Below are positions 7,306 through 14,851 of a stretch of DNA of 19,081 nt, piece by piece; within the stretch, counting starts at the first letter, position 1; each line of letters begins with the position of its first letter. The translations under genes and the position numbers were made by a program. Origin of the DNA: Bacteroidota bacterium (lineage in GTDB: Bacteria > Bacteroidota > Bacteroidia > Bacteroidales > Lentimicrobiaceae); contig JAEYXG010000276.1 of the NCBI GenBank assembly GCA_023428585.1, positions 1 through 19,081 of the forward strand. The letters are read 5' to 3'. The notes under the pieces are model-generated. The model did no database searches and was not told the DNA's origin. It worked only from the letters and a program-made list of their open reading frames with translations.

Positions 7306-7959
7306 TTGAAAAAATCATTGCTTATTGTTGCTGTTATCCTGTTTATTGATCAGGTTTTCAAGTTTTGGATTAAAACTAACATGAGTTTAGGTCAGGAATT
7401 CAATGTTTTTGGTGACTGGTTCATCATACATTTTACTGAAAATCCTGGAATGGCATTTGGTTTGGAGTTTTCAGGCAGTTACGGTAAACTGATACTCAGT
7501 TTATTCAGACTTGTGGCTATAACTGTTTTGGTTGTATATATTTATAAGTTAACACGCCAAAAGGTTTCAAACCTAGTATTGGTCAGCCTTTCACTTGTTC
7601 TTGCTGGTGCAATGGGGAATATGATCGATAGTGCTTTTTATGGTATGATTTTCAGCAGCAGCAATTACTTTGAAGTTGCACAATTCATGCCTCCCGAGGG
7701 AGGTTATGGCACATTCCTTCATGGTAAGGTTGTTGATATGCTTTACTTCCCTATTATCAGTGGAACGTATCCTGATTGGATACCCTATCTTAGTGGCGGC
7801 GAGTTTCAGTTCTTCCGTCCGGTTTTCAATATAGCTGACTCATCGATAACAATAGGCGTTATATTAATGGTGCTTTTCCAGAAACAGTTCTTCGCCAAGA
7901 AACCCGATGACTCTACTGCTGATGTTCAGGAGGAGCCTGAGATGAAGACTGAGCTTTAA
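7306..7959 (+). CDS. lspA: Lipoprotein signal peptidase (signal peptidase II)
   Basis: This inner-membrane aspartyl protease removes the signal peptide of prolipoproteins after diacylglyceryl modification. The two catalytic aspartates are Asp144 in GKVVDM and Asp178 in FNIADSSITIG. Supporting motifs are TENPGMAFG (44-52) and GAMGNMIDS (101-109). Four hydrophobic segments lie near 3-22, 62-82, 88-108 and 176-195. Extra residues at about 110-138 and 148-170 make it longer (217) than the roughly 165-residue proteobacterial form, as is common in Bacteroidota. The start is a TTG seven bases after the DksA-like stop; the next in-frame ATG (7381) would delete the first membrane helix, so TTG is favoured. 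The last 47 bases overlap the 3' end of truB on the other strand. Confidence 0.95.
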   Translation: MKKSLLIVAVILFIDQVFKFWIKTNMSLGQEFNVFGDWFIIHFTENPGMAFGLEFSGSYGKLILSLFRLVAITVLVVYIYKLTRQKVSNLVLVSLSLVLAGAMGNMIDSAFYGMIFSSSNYFEVAQFMPPEGGYGTFLHGKVVDMLYFPIISGTYPDWIPYLSGGEFQFFRPVFNIADSSITIGVILMVLFQKQFFAKKPDDSTADVQEEPEMKTEL

Positions 7960-8635
7960 CTTCTTCAACAAGATCAGTAAGATCCCACGCATCAGAGAGT
8001 TTAAAACGCCCAATACGCAACCTGCGCAGTTCCGTTAGATGTGCACCGCTCTGTAATGCCTGTCCGAAATCACGTGCCAGTGACCTGATATAGGTGCCTT
8101 TACTGCACACTATTCTGAAATGGACATCGGGTAATTGTATTCCCGTGATTTCAAATTCACTGATATTGATTGGACGTGGATCAAGTTTCAATTCCTTTTC
8201 TTTACGGGCAAACTTATAAGCACGACGGCCATTGATCTTAATTGCTGAAAATGCCGGTGGTATCTGTTGGATTTCACCGGTAAGGCGAGCAGCAACATCC
8301 AATATCAATTTCGGTGTGATGTGGCCATATTCATATTCAGCATCTATTTCGTGCTCCAGATCAAAAGATGGGGTGGTGGCACCTAAACGGAAAGTGCCTG
8401 AATATTCCTTCTCCTGTGCCTGATATTCATCTATTTTCTTGGTATATCGTCCGGTACAGAGTATCAATAAGCCGGTAGCCAAGGGATCAAGTGTACCGGC
8501 ATGCCCAACTTTAAGTTTCTTGATGCCTAGACTCTCACGTATGGAAATCCTTAAACGATTTACTACATCAAAAGATGTCCATTTTAAAGGCTTGTTTACC
8601 AATAGTACTTCACCTACTTCAAAATCAAAAGCCAT
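7913..8635 (-). CDS. truB: tRNA pseudouridine-55 synthase
   Basis: This enzyme isomerises U55 to pseudouridine in the T-loop of tRNAs. The catalytic Asp50 lies in VGHAGTLDPLATGLL (43-57). Further TruB motifs are LLVNKPLKWTSFDVV (11-25), QEKEYSGTFRLGATT, QIPPAFSAIKINGRRAYKFAR (KINGRRAY) and the KGTYIRSLARDFG segment. At 240 residues it lacks a long C-terminal PUA extension, which is normal for the phylum. The C-terminal tail (SSSQAPPEHQQ) is low in complexity and lies in the part that overlaps lspA antisense. The gene is the distal member of ftsX / DUF3098 / uppP / truB, 52 bp after uppP, so it is probably co-transcribed. The assignment is very secure. Confidence 0.96.
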   Translation of the reverse strand: MAFDFEVGEVLLVNKPLKWTSFDVVNRLRISIRESLGIKKLKVGHAGTLDPLATGLLILCTGRYTKKIDEYQAQEKEYSGTFRLGATTPSFDLEHEIDAEYEYGHITPKLILDVAARLTGEIQQIPPAFSAIKINGRRAYKFARKEKELKLDPRPINISEFEITGIQLPDVHFRIVCSKGTYIRSLARDFGQALQSGAHLTELRRLRIGRFKLSDAWDLTDLVEEVKAQSSSQAPPEHQQ

Positions 8636-8687
8636 AAATTGGTTTAATATTGTTAACTATATTGTGTGGATTGGTGATATGAACAGG

Positions 8688-9470
8688 CTATTCGGCGAGG
8701 CTGAGATCATATCCCAATGAACGCATCAGTATAATAACCAGACCGACAATTATTCTATAGTAGCCAAACATCTTGAAACCATACCGGGTCAACAGTGCAA
8801 TAAAGGTCTTTATGGCAATCATAGCTACAATAAAGGCAACCAGATTGCCAATCAATAATGTTGAAATATTCTGACTTGTAATGATCTCATAGTTCTTGAG
8901 CAACTTGTAGGAAGCGGCTGCAAACATGGTAGGTATGGCAAGGAAGAAGGAGAATTCAGCTGCATTCTTACGGTTCAGTCCTTGCGACATGCCTCCAATA
9001 ATGGTAGCTGCTGAGCGTGATACACCCGGTATCATTGCAATACATTGAAAAAGACCTATTCTGAATGCTGTTTTGTAGCTCATCTCCTGATTCTCATTTG
9101 GCTTCTGAAACCACTTGTCGACAAACAAGAGAACAACTCCACCGGCTACAAGCATGATTGCCACTATTAATACACTACCCAGCATTCGGTCAATTACATC
9201 CATCATAAGGAATCCAATAATTGCTGCAGGTATGAATGCAATAAATAGCTTATAGTAAAAATCCATACTCTGGAAAAATCTTTTCCAATAGAGTACTATT
9301 ACAGAAAGAATGGCACCAAATTGAATATTCACGGTAAATGCCTTTACGAAATCGTCAATAGTCATCCCAAGGAGTTCTTGGGTAATGATCATGTGACCGG
9401 TAGATGAAACAGGAAGGAATTCAGTAATACCTTCAACAATGGCAATAATAATTGCTTCAAAAATGCTCAT
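8688..9470 (-). CDS. uppP: Undecaprenyl-diphosphatase (BacA family)
   Basis: This integral membrane enzyme dephosphorylates undecaprenyl pyrophosphate and so recycles the lipid carrier for peptidoglycan and other envelope glycans. The two signature motifs are intact: EGITEFLPVSSTGH (13-26, with Glu13, Glu17 and His26) and PGVSRSAATI (148-157, with the conserved Arg152). About eight hydrophobic segments fill the 260 residues, the usual family length. It lies 11 bp downstream of the DUF3098 gene and 52 bp before truB, in the operon starting at ftsX. Overproduction of this family is known to raise bacitracin tolerance in other bacteria. Nothing unusual was seen. Confidence 0.96.
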   Translation of the reverse strand: MSIFEAIIIAIVEGITEFLPVSSTGHMIITQELLGMTIDDFVKAFTVNIQFGAILSVIVLYWKRFFQSMDFYYKLFIAFIPAAIIGFLMMDVIDRMLGSVLIVAIMLVAGGVVLLFVDKWFQKPNENQEMSYKTAFRIGLFQCIAMIPGVSRSAATIIGGMSQGLNRKNAAEFSFFLAIPTMFAAASYKLLKNYEIITSQNISTLLIGNLVAFIVAMIAIKTFIALLTRYGFKMFGYYRIIVGLVIILMRSLGYDLSLAE

Positions 9471-9481
9471 ACAAATAACGC

Positions 9482-9766
9482 CTAGTCGCGCGGACGCTTC
9501 ATTATTGCAAAGATTTCAACAACATAACCTGCTATGATCAATAACGGAGCCAGGGTGAGTCGCTGAAAATTAAAGATTGCTTTATTGAATTCCTGCGGAT
9601 TGTCAGAGCCTCCACCAATCATTAAAAGGAAACCGGCAACAAGGAGAGCCAGGCCGATAAGCATCCATTTGTAGTTCTCCCTTTCAAAAGCAAATTGTGT
9701 TGTATTTGCCTTGTCAACACTCTTCTTGGCTTCTGCAGGTTGTGTCTTGGGTTTATTAGTGTCCAT
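9482..9766 (-). CDS. DUF3098 small membrane protein
   Basis: This is a 94-residue protein with two predicted membrane helices (about 34-51 and 70-89). A hydrophilic N-terminus rich in Lys, Ala and Thr precedes the family-like segment FAFERENYKWMLIGLALL and a Gly-rich linker GGGSDNP. The pattern and location between ftsX and uppP match the Bacteroidota DUF3098 family, which has no established function. It lies 60 bp after ftsX and 11 bp before uppP, so it is almost certainly co-expressed with them, which suggests a role in envelope or division processes by context only. The translation start is the only ATG before the hydrophobic core. Confidence 0.85.
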   Translation of the reverse strand: MDTNKPKTQPAEAKKSVDKANTTQFAFERENYKWMLIGLALLVAGFLLMIGGGSDNPQEFNKAIFNFQRLTLAPLLIIAGYVVEIFAIMKRPRD

Positions 9767-9826
9767 GTTGTAAATGTTTATTCGGTTATAATATTCTTAA
9801 ATGCCACCAATTATAGGGTGGAGGAT

Positions 9827-10702
9827 CTAATGTACCTTATATGATTTGAGGTTGAGATAGCGACCTACAGCAAATAAAGTTGACAATCCTGTAATCAATA
9901 AACCCAGCACCATGACTATTCCAAAGAGACTAAGAAAAAGATCGATGTCCTGAAGATCAACAAGTTCAGGAAGCGCTCTTCGTGAAAAGTACAATACGAC
10001 TCCTAATAGTATTATTGCTATTATTGAGCTGATCAATCCGTGCAATAAACTCTTCAGTATGAATGGCTTACTAATAAAGGTACGTGTTGCTCCAACAAGT
10101 TGCATGGCTTTAATGATAAAGCGCTTGCTATAAACACTCAATCTTATGGTGTTGTTGATCAATGCAATGGAAATGAGTAAGAGGACAAGGCTGAATGATA
10201 ATATTACCAGACTTATACGCTTGATGTTACGGTTTACCATGTCAACCAGTGATTTGTGGTAGAAAACTTCCTTGACCACATTGTTGGCCAGTAATTTGCT
10301 TTCAAGTATCTTCAGACTATCGTTGTTGGCATAATCTGCGTTTAAACGGATATCAATTGATGGGAGCAGTGGATTATATCCGAGGAAATCAACAAAATCT
10401 TCTCCTAATTCATTGGTCAGATCTTCTGCTGCCTGTTCTCTGGTAATATAGTCGGTAGATTTTACGAATGACTCGGTGTCAAGTTTTTTCTGGAATTCCA
10501 GAATGGCAGGTTCTTTGATTTCTTCCTTGATGATTACTGAGAAACCAATATTTTCTCTAACATAATCTGATAACTTGCCCGCATGAAGAATTATTAATCC
10601 TAACAATCCTAACATAAACAATACCAAGGAGATGCTGATGATAGTTGTAACTGTTGAAGCCTGCAGCCTCTTCTGACTGGATTTATCTTCGTTGCCTGAC
10701 AT
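9827..10702 (-). CDS. ftsX: Cell division protein FtsX (permease-like)
   Basis: FtsX is the membrane partner of the FtsE ATPase and links division-site signalling to peptidoglycan hydrolase activation. The 291 residues have the expected topology: a cytoplasmic N-terminus, helix 1 at about 19-41, an extracytoplasmic domain at about 42-160, and helices near 162-183, 219-239 and 255-278. Family-typical stretches include TIRLSVYSKRFIIKAMQLVGAT (NNTIRL, QLVGAT near 183-206) and the terminal helix. It appears to be the first gene of the run DUF3098 / uppP / truB, with a promoter-like element just upstream. ftsE is not adjacent in this window, which is common in Bacteroidota. Identification is secure on topology and motifs. 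Confidence 0.93.
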   Translation of the reverse strand: MSGNEDKSSQKRLQASTVTTIISISLVLFMLGLLGLIILHAGKLSDYVRENIGFSVIIKEEIKEPAILEFQKKLDTESFVKSTDYITREQAAEDLTNELGEDFVDFLGYNPLLPSIDIRLNADYANNDSLKILESKLLANNVVKEVFYHKSLVDMVNRNIKRISLVILSFSLVLLLISIALINNTIRLSVYSKRFIIKAMQLVGATRTFISKPFILKSLLHGLISSIIAIILLGVVLYFSRRALPELVDLQDIDLFLSLFGIVMVLGLLITGLSTLFAVGRYLNLKSYKVH

Positions 10703-10719
10703 AACTGGAATATAGGGTA

Positions 10720-10727
10720 CGAAAGTA
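10720..10727 (-). promoter_or_regulatory. Possible -7 element of the ftsX operon
   Basis: On the minus strand this reads TACTTTCG, one mismatch from TAnnTTTG, 17 bases before the ftsX ATG. It follows the strong terminator at 10795-10845, so a new transcript is expected to begin about here. Confidence 0.35.
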
Positions 10728-10794
10728 GTAAAAAAATGTGTTCCCTGTTAAGTACAGTTTATGTATCAGAATAATTGTGCGCGTTTTCAAAACC

Positions 10795-10845
10795 CGAAAT
10801 AAATAAAATAAGAAAGCACAAGTCAATTTATTGACTTGTGCTTTC
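10795..10845 (-). terminator. Strong intrinsic terminator after the YceI gene
   Basis: A perfect 15-bp stem (10812-10826 with 10831-10845) closes a 4-base loop (TTTA). Read on the minus strand it is followed by the T-rich run TTATTTTATTTAT. It begins 17 bases past the stop codon of the YceI-like gene and isolates that gene from ftsX. Confidence 0.88.
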
Positions 10846-10862
10846 CAGGAAGGTATGATTTC

Positions 10863-11417
10863 TTATTTTGCCATTTTCTCCATATTGACATCAACATCAA
10901 TTCTTATGCTTTTAGCTATATTATTGGCAACGGCAGCTGGTATTTTGATATTATAGTCAGCAATAAGAATATTGAACGTCGAAAGACCTATAACCTTGTT
11001 GCCATTGATTTCCAATGTCCCTTTCTCTTTTATTTTATTAGTGGCATCCTTAATTGTTAGGTCTCCTTCAATGGTCACTTCATACTTGCCATCTCTCGCA
11101 AAATCTACATCTTTGATATTTACTATCTTACCTTTAAAGGTAGAATTGGGAAATTTGTCTGACTCAACATAATTCTCATTAAAATGCTCCTGCATAAGAG
11201 CTTTCTCAAACTGAAAGGACTTCATCATGGCTTTAAATACCAATTCTCCTGTCTGTGCATCAAGAGCCGCGTTAACCTGACGATTGTGCGCTTCGATATC
11301 CTCCATTGGTGTAGTTGAGAAAAAACGAATATGACCTGTTTTGGTGATGTATTTCTGTGCCTGCACTCCTGAAACCATGAAGGTAATCAAGAGCAGTGAT
11401 AAAAATATTTGTTTCAT
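10863..11417 (-). CDS. YceI-like lipocalin-fold exported protein
   Basis: This is an exported protein of 184 residues with a signal peptide ending near residue 20 (GVQAQ). The mature part has the YceI pattern: TGHIRFFSTTPMEDIEAHN at the start, an amphipathic middle with NENYVESDKFPNSTFKGKI (about 78-96), alternating strands (YEVTIEGDLTIKDATNKI), and a C-terminal strand set ending INMEKM-like (VDVNMEKMAK). YceI proteins form an extended lipocalin-like barrel that binds a hydrophobic, isoprenoid-type ligand in characterised members; the physiological role here is not known. It is likely a periplasmic protein. It has its own strong terminator downstream, and the OB-fold gene lies 117 bp upstream on the same strand. 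Confidence 0.88.
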   Translation of the reverse strand: MKQIFLSLLLITFMVSGVQAQKYITKTGHIRFFSTTPMEDIEAHNRQVNAALDAQTGELVFKAMMKSFQFEKALMQEHFNENYVESDKFPNSTFKGKIVNIKDVDFARDGKYEVTIEGDLTIKDATNKIKEKGTLEINGNKVIGLSTFNILIADYNIKIPAAVANNIAKSIRIDVDVNMEKMAK

Positions 11418-11490
11418 AAGGCTGTAAGTGTTAAGTTGATTTCGATTAATAACAATATTCTCCGACTAATGTTTAGTGGATAATCGGTGG

Positions 11491-11513
11491 GCAACAAGTT
11501 GATAATTTGTTGC
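11491..11513. other. Short imperfect hairpin between the OB-fold and YceI genes
   Basis: GCAACAAGTT and AATTTGTTGC flank a 3-base loop, giving 10 pairs with one G-T wobble on the plus strand (an A-C mismatch on the minus). No T-run follows in the direction of the neighbouring genes, so it is not a convincing terminator. It may be a processing or attenuation structure, or chance. Confidence 0.3.
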
Positions 11514-11534
11514 TTGACGTATTTTGGAATGCGT

Positions 11535-11972
11535 TTATTCTACCAATGAACAATGTTCCATAATAATATCAGTTTCATTGAAGCCGGTACAATATCCTTT
11601 GATGGTAACAAGTGATTCAGGTGGTATGGATGCTATCTTTGCAGCAAATTCAGGAATGAAGGCAAACCTGATTCCTTCATCACCAAACATTCCCTCTTCA
11701 ATGGCGAATACTGCAATTGTCAATGAATCTGTTCTTTCTACACTATTAAGATTGCCTTCAATAGCCAATACCTTGCCATTGTATTTTTCAGCAGAAGCGT
11801 CAGGATTATTTCTGAACTCGTTGAATATTTGTGCGCCGTTGATTGTAAAATCTGGTTTAGCCTTTGAATAATCAGGTTGCTGTTTATTATACACAAATAT
11901 ATATACCAGCAAGGCTGCAATAATTCCAATGATTGCAAACGAACCAAGGATAAGTATCCACTTTTTCTTCAT
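11535..11972 (-). CDS. Membrane-anchored OB-fold (tRNA_anti-like) protein
   Basis: This 145-residue protein has a single N-terminal membrane helix (about 5-27) and an exported domain. The domain resembles the tRNA_anti-like OB-fold family common in Bacteroidota: an N-terminal helix (AQIFNEFRNNPDASAEKYNGK), a first strand (VLAIEGNLNSVE), a central strand set and a C-terminal strand (SLVTIKGYCTGFNETDIIMEHCSLV). Two Cys near the end (in GYCTGF and EHCSLV) could form a disulfide. Despite the family name, nothing here indicates tRNA binding; the protein probably acts on the periplasmic side. It precedes the YceI-like gene on the same strand by 117 bp. No enzymatic function can be assigned. Confidence 0.75.
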   Translation of the reverse strand: MKKKWILILGSFAIIGIIAALLVYIFVYNKQQPDYSKAKPDFTINGAQIFNEFRNNPDASAEKYNGKVLAIEGNLNSVERTDSLTIAVFAIEEGMFGDEGIRFAFIPEFAAKIASIPPESLVTIKGYCTGFNETDIIMEHCSLVE

Positions 11973-12086
11973 AGTATTTTGTTTAACGAATTAACAAGAC
12001 ACGAGAAAAAATGTTTGGTAACCTAATTTTGCCCCGGATGTTTAGTTTGGCTTGTGATCTTTATTTGGTAGGGTGTTTATTGATAA

Positions 12087-14672
12087 TCAGTAACCTGATA
12101 TTACTGCAACATCTTTAAAGCGTTTAACCTCTCCCATCAGATTAAAGATCTCAGTATAAATTACATAAATACCTGAGGGCGCTTTTTCACCATCGGAGTT
12201 GATACCATCCCATGTAAGGGTGCAGTTGGTTCCTGCCGGATAATTACCTGCCAATAATCGTATTAAGCGACCATTACTGTTAAATACCCTGATAGAAACT
12301 ACATAACCCGGTTGGTCAAACTGACACAATATGGATAAAAAATCCTGATATCCATCATTATCAGGAGAGAATGTCTGAGGTTCGATAGTTATGATATTGC
12401 TGGAGTTTTCTACCACCATAAATTGAGAGTTTCGATAACCCGGGGTTGCAAATCCAACATTCTGACCCGCTGAATGCCAATTGTCGGTTTCATTTGTAGG
12501 TTTGTTGTAGTTGATTCTTTCAAGTGAGACACCTTTGGTTATGTTCAACAAATCATAGTGCAGTTCTTCATTATAGGTAAATTCGTCAATTACTGCTCTA
12601 TCAGCATTCAATATTCCAAGAATTCCTCCAGAATTTGAAAGTGAAGGGAATGACTCCATTTTAATAAATACCCCTGGATTTGGCGTGAAATATTCTGAGA
12701 TGAGCAATTCGGGATCTTTTGTAACAACAATATAATCTCCGGGGAAGAACAACCGTCCTTCTTTGGATATAGGATTTAGGGTTTTAATCTCACCTGATAC
12801 TTCATCGCGTTCGGAAATCCAAAAATCATTTAGTTCCAGAATTTTGTTGCTACGATTGTAAAGCTCAATAAATTCTTCTCCGGAGGTTCGGGGATCATAT
12901 AATAATTCATTTATAACGATGTCATTGGGAGCAGCTTCTTTTGCAATCCCAAAATATTCAATGGTTTCTCCCTTAAGTAGATTCCCCATACAATCATTCA
13001 GCTCAGCACTAAAGGTTAAACTATAAACCGTATCGATGAGGATGGGATTATTGAATACCAGCGTTGCTGCATTATATTGTGGAGGATTCAAAAGAACATC
13101 AACAGGGTAACCAAGTCCATGGTCTGCAAAATAGTTATTTGGATAACTGGCATCAATGGTATCCATTATCTCACTGAAAAATATTGTGATGGAGTTTGCC
13201 GCTGTCGATGCCACGTATTCAATGTGAGGACAGATAGAATCAGGATTGTGGGCATATACTGAATTTATTGTACCGGGTGTCCCTCCCTCCCTACCTATGG
13301 CTGCACACCAGTTATCATATGAACCACAAGGATTATTAAAGTCAATCTGCTCAATTGACCAGCCTCCATCATCCTTGAATGTGTCATGATACCAATTCTC
13401 ATCATAATTAATGGAATGAATCACTGTATTATTATTATCAGTCAAGGTCACAGTTGTTCCTGCATTGCTTAGTGAAAATCCCGGTATAATTGAAACACTG
13501 CCATAAATTTTCATAAGGGAATCATTACCTGTATTGGTTAGAAGATGATATCCCTTTGGAGGGATAGATACTTCGGGAATGACCTTCCTTGAATCTCCAA
13601 GGCTAAGATGCCAATCGTGCAGCGAAATCGCATGAGATGAACGATTATACAATTCCAGATACTCGCAGTCAGGAAGACCTACTACTGGATTGGGGTCTGG
13701 CATAATCTCATTGATAACGATATCAAATGAATTAAGCTGGTGATATGCAAATGTTATCGTAACTGGTGTGATCGTGTTGCCGGCAATGTCCTTAAGATTG
13801 CTTATGGAAAGTTCATAGTTTGTTTCTTCAGAAAAATCATCCTGGAACAGAAGGTGTACAACCGACCGATCATCAGGTTCGATGCCTGCTGCCAAAGGAA
13901 TACCGAAATCATTATTCACAATGTAATTGGATACTTGTTGGCAGGATAATGATTGCATAGGCTCATTAAAGTATAAATCAATGCCTGATGAACCGGATAA
14001 TAGGTGCTTGATCAAAATGGGAGGGTCATTATCAATATTCAACAAGCCTGCATAAATATCATCGAAATAAAACTTGGTGGCATTACTGGAAGTGTACTTG
14101 CACACGAGGCCAAAATAGGAGTAATTTTTCCATTGCTCATCATTGCCTGCTGCTTCAAAAATATAGTTGGAATTGCCGTTTGGATCAGCAAATATTTGCC
14201 AATGCCCATCATCTCTGGTTATTTTTATCCTAATGGTTGAAGCATCACTGAATATACCACTATTTCCCCTGGCAACAAGGATGTGATCGCTTTGCTCCTG
14301 TCGATAGAGTTCAATGGCATCATCTGAACCTGATTCGCCAACTCTAATGTAATAACCGCTAAGAGGTTGAGTGAGATCAGGGTTATCAGAAATGAGGTAT
14401 ATTATCACTTGATTGTTGTCAGAAGGGCTAAAAGATAGCTTTACCCAAATATTCCACTCGAAAAGCAAATTTCCATCAACACTTGTTGATAGATAGGAGT
14501 AACCTTCACCCGAGGAATTTAATTGAAGTTGTAAATTGTCGTTTACTTTAAAATCTGAAGTTTCGCCCATCCAAACAACGCCTTGGTTTAGATTGCCATC
14601 ACTAAAGCTTTCATTAAGTTGGGCACGGGAGATTAAAGGTGCTAAAAGTAGTAGAGCAACTAGTTTTTTCAT
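12087..14672 (-). CDS. Secreted multi-domain lamin-tail protein
   Basis: This is an 861-residue secreted protein. A signal peptide covers about 1-17 (cleavage near SRA-Q). An N-terminal beta-sandwich-like region spans about 18-210. Two similar modules follow, each an Ig-like segment then a lamin-tail domain. In the first, PPILIKHLL...IDLYFNEPM and a lamin-tail part (VINEIMPDPNP, YLELYNRSS, WHLSLGD) span about 217-470. In the second, HIEYVAST...ITIFFSEIM and its lamin-tail part (VINELLYDPRTSGEEFIELYNRSNK) span about 483-746. The C-terminus (about 765-861) resembles FlgD-Ig/CHU_C-type domains: FSPDNDGYQDFLSI, VFNSNGRLIRLL, LTWDGINSDGEKAPSGIYV. Such ends often occur on type IX secretion cargo, but I cannot say which sorting class this is. 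It is probably a surface or extracellular structural or adhesive protein; no catalytic motif was seen. Confidence 0.85.
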   Translation of the reverse strand: MKKLVALLLLAPLISRAQLNESFSDGNLNQGVVWMGETSDFKVNDNLQLQLNSSGEGYSYLSTSVDGNLLFEWNIWVKLSFSPSDNNQVIIYLISDNPDLTQPLSGYYIRVGESGSDDAIELYRQEQSDHILVARGNSGIFSDASTIRIKITRDDGHWQIFADPNGNSNYIFEAAGNDEQWKNYSYFGLVCKYTSSNATKFYFDDIYAGLLNIDNDPPILIKHLLSGSSGIDLYFNEPMQSLSCQQVSNYIVNNDFGIPLAAGIEPDDRSVVHLLFQDDFSEETNYELSISNLKDIAGNTITPVTITFAYHQLNSFDIVINEIMPDPNPVVGLPDCEYLELYNRSSHAISLHDWHLSLGDSRKVIPEVSIPPKGYHLLTNTGNDSLMKIYGSVSIIPGFSLSNAGTTVTLTDNNNTVIHSINYDENWYHDTFKDDGGWSIEQIDFNNPCGSYDNWCAAIGREGGTPGTINSVYAHNPDSICPHIEYVASTAANSITIFFSEIMDTIDASYPNNYFADHGLGYPVDVLLNPPQYNAATLVFNNPILIDTVYSLTFSAELNDCMGNLLKGETIEYFGIAKEAAPNDIVINELLYDPRTSGEEFIELYNRSNKILELNDFWISERDEVSGEIKTLNPISKEGRLFFPGDYIVVTKDPELLISEYFTPNPGVFIKMESFPSLSNSGGILGILNADRAVIDEFTYNEELHYDLLNITKGVSLERINYNKPTNETDNWHSAGQNVGFATPGYRNSQFMVVENSSNIITIEPQTFSPDNDGYQDFLSILCQFDQPGYVVSIRVFNSNGRLIRLLAGNYPAGTNCTLTWDGINSDGEKAPSGIYVIYTEIFNLMGEVKRFKDVAVISGY

Positions 14673-14763
14673 AAGAAGGAGTAATCAGGCTGTAAAATTA
14701 GCTAAATATCTAAGCCGATTCGATGTATCTGAAATTAGATTATAAAGAGATTGTGTTTATAAT

Positions 14764-14771
14764 TACTTTTG
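14764..14771 (+). promoter_or_regulatory. Probable -7 promoter element of the asd-ribF operon
   Basis: TACTTTTG matches TAnnTTTG exactly and is followed by GCG. It lies 80 bases before the asd ATG, giving a leader of roughly 75 bases. No clear -33 TTG box was found at the usual distance. Confidence 0.5.
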
Positions 14772-14851
14772 CGCAGAAATTCTAAGATTGATACCGCTGT
14801 CGATATAATTGTTATTATACTGAATTTCATCAATATAAATATTCCACATTA

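Noticed and set aside
9812..9829. CCACC/GGTGG stem just after ftsX
   Set aside because: The 5-bp stem has an 8-base loop and no T-run, and the genes on both sides appear co-transcribed.
12024..12033. Plus-strand TAATTTTG resembling a -7 element
   Set aside because: No plus-strand gene follows it, so it is likely chance in AT-rich sequence.
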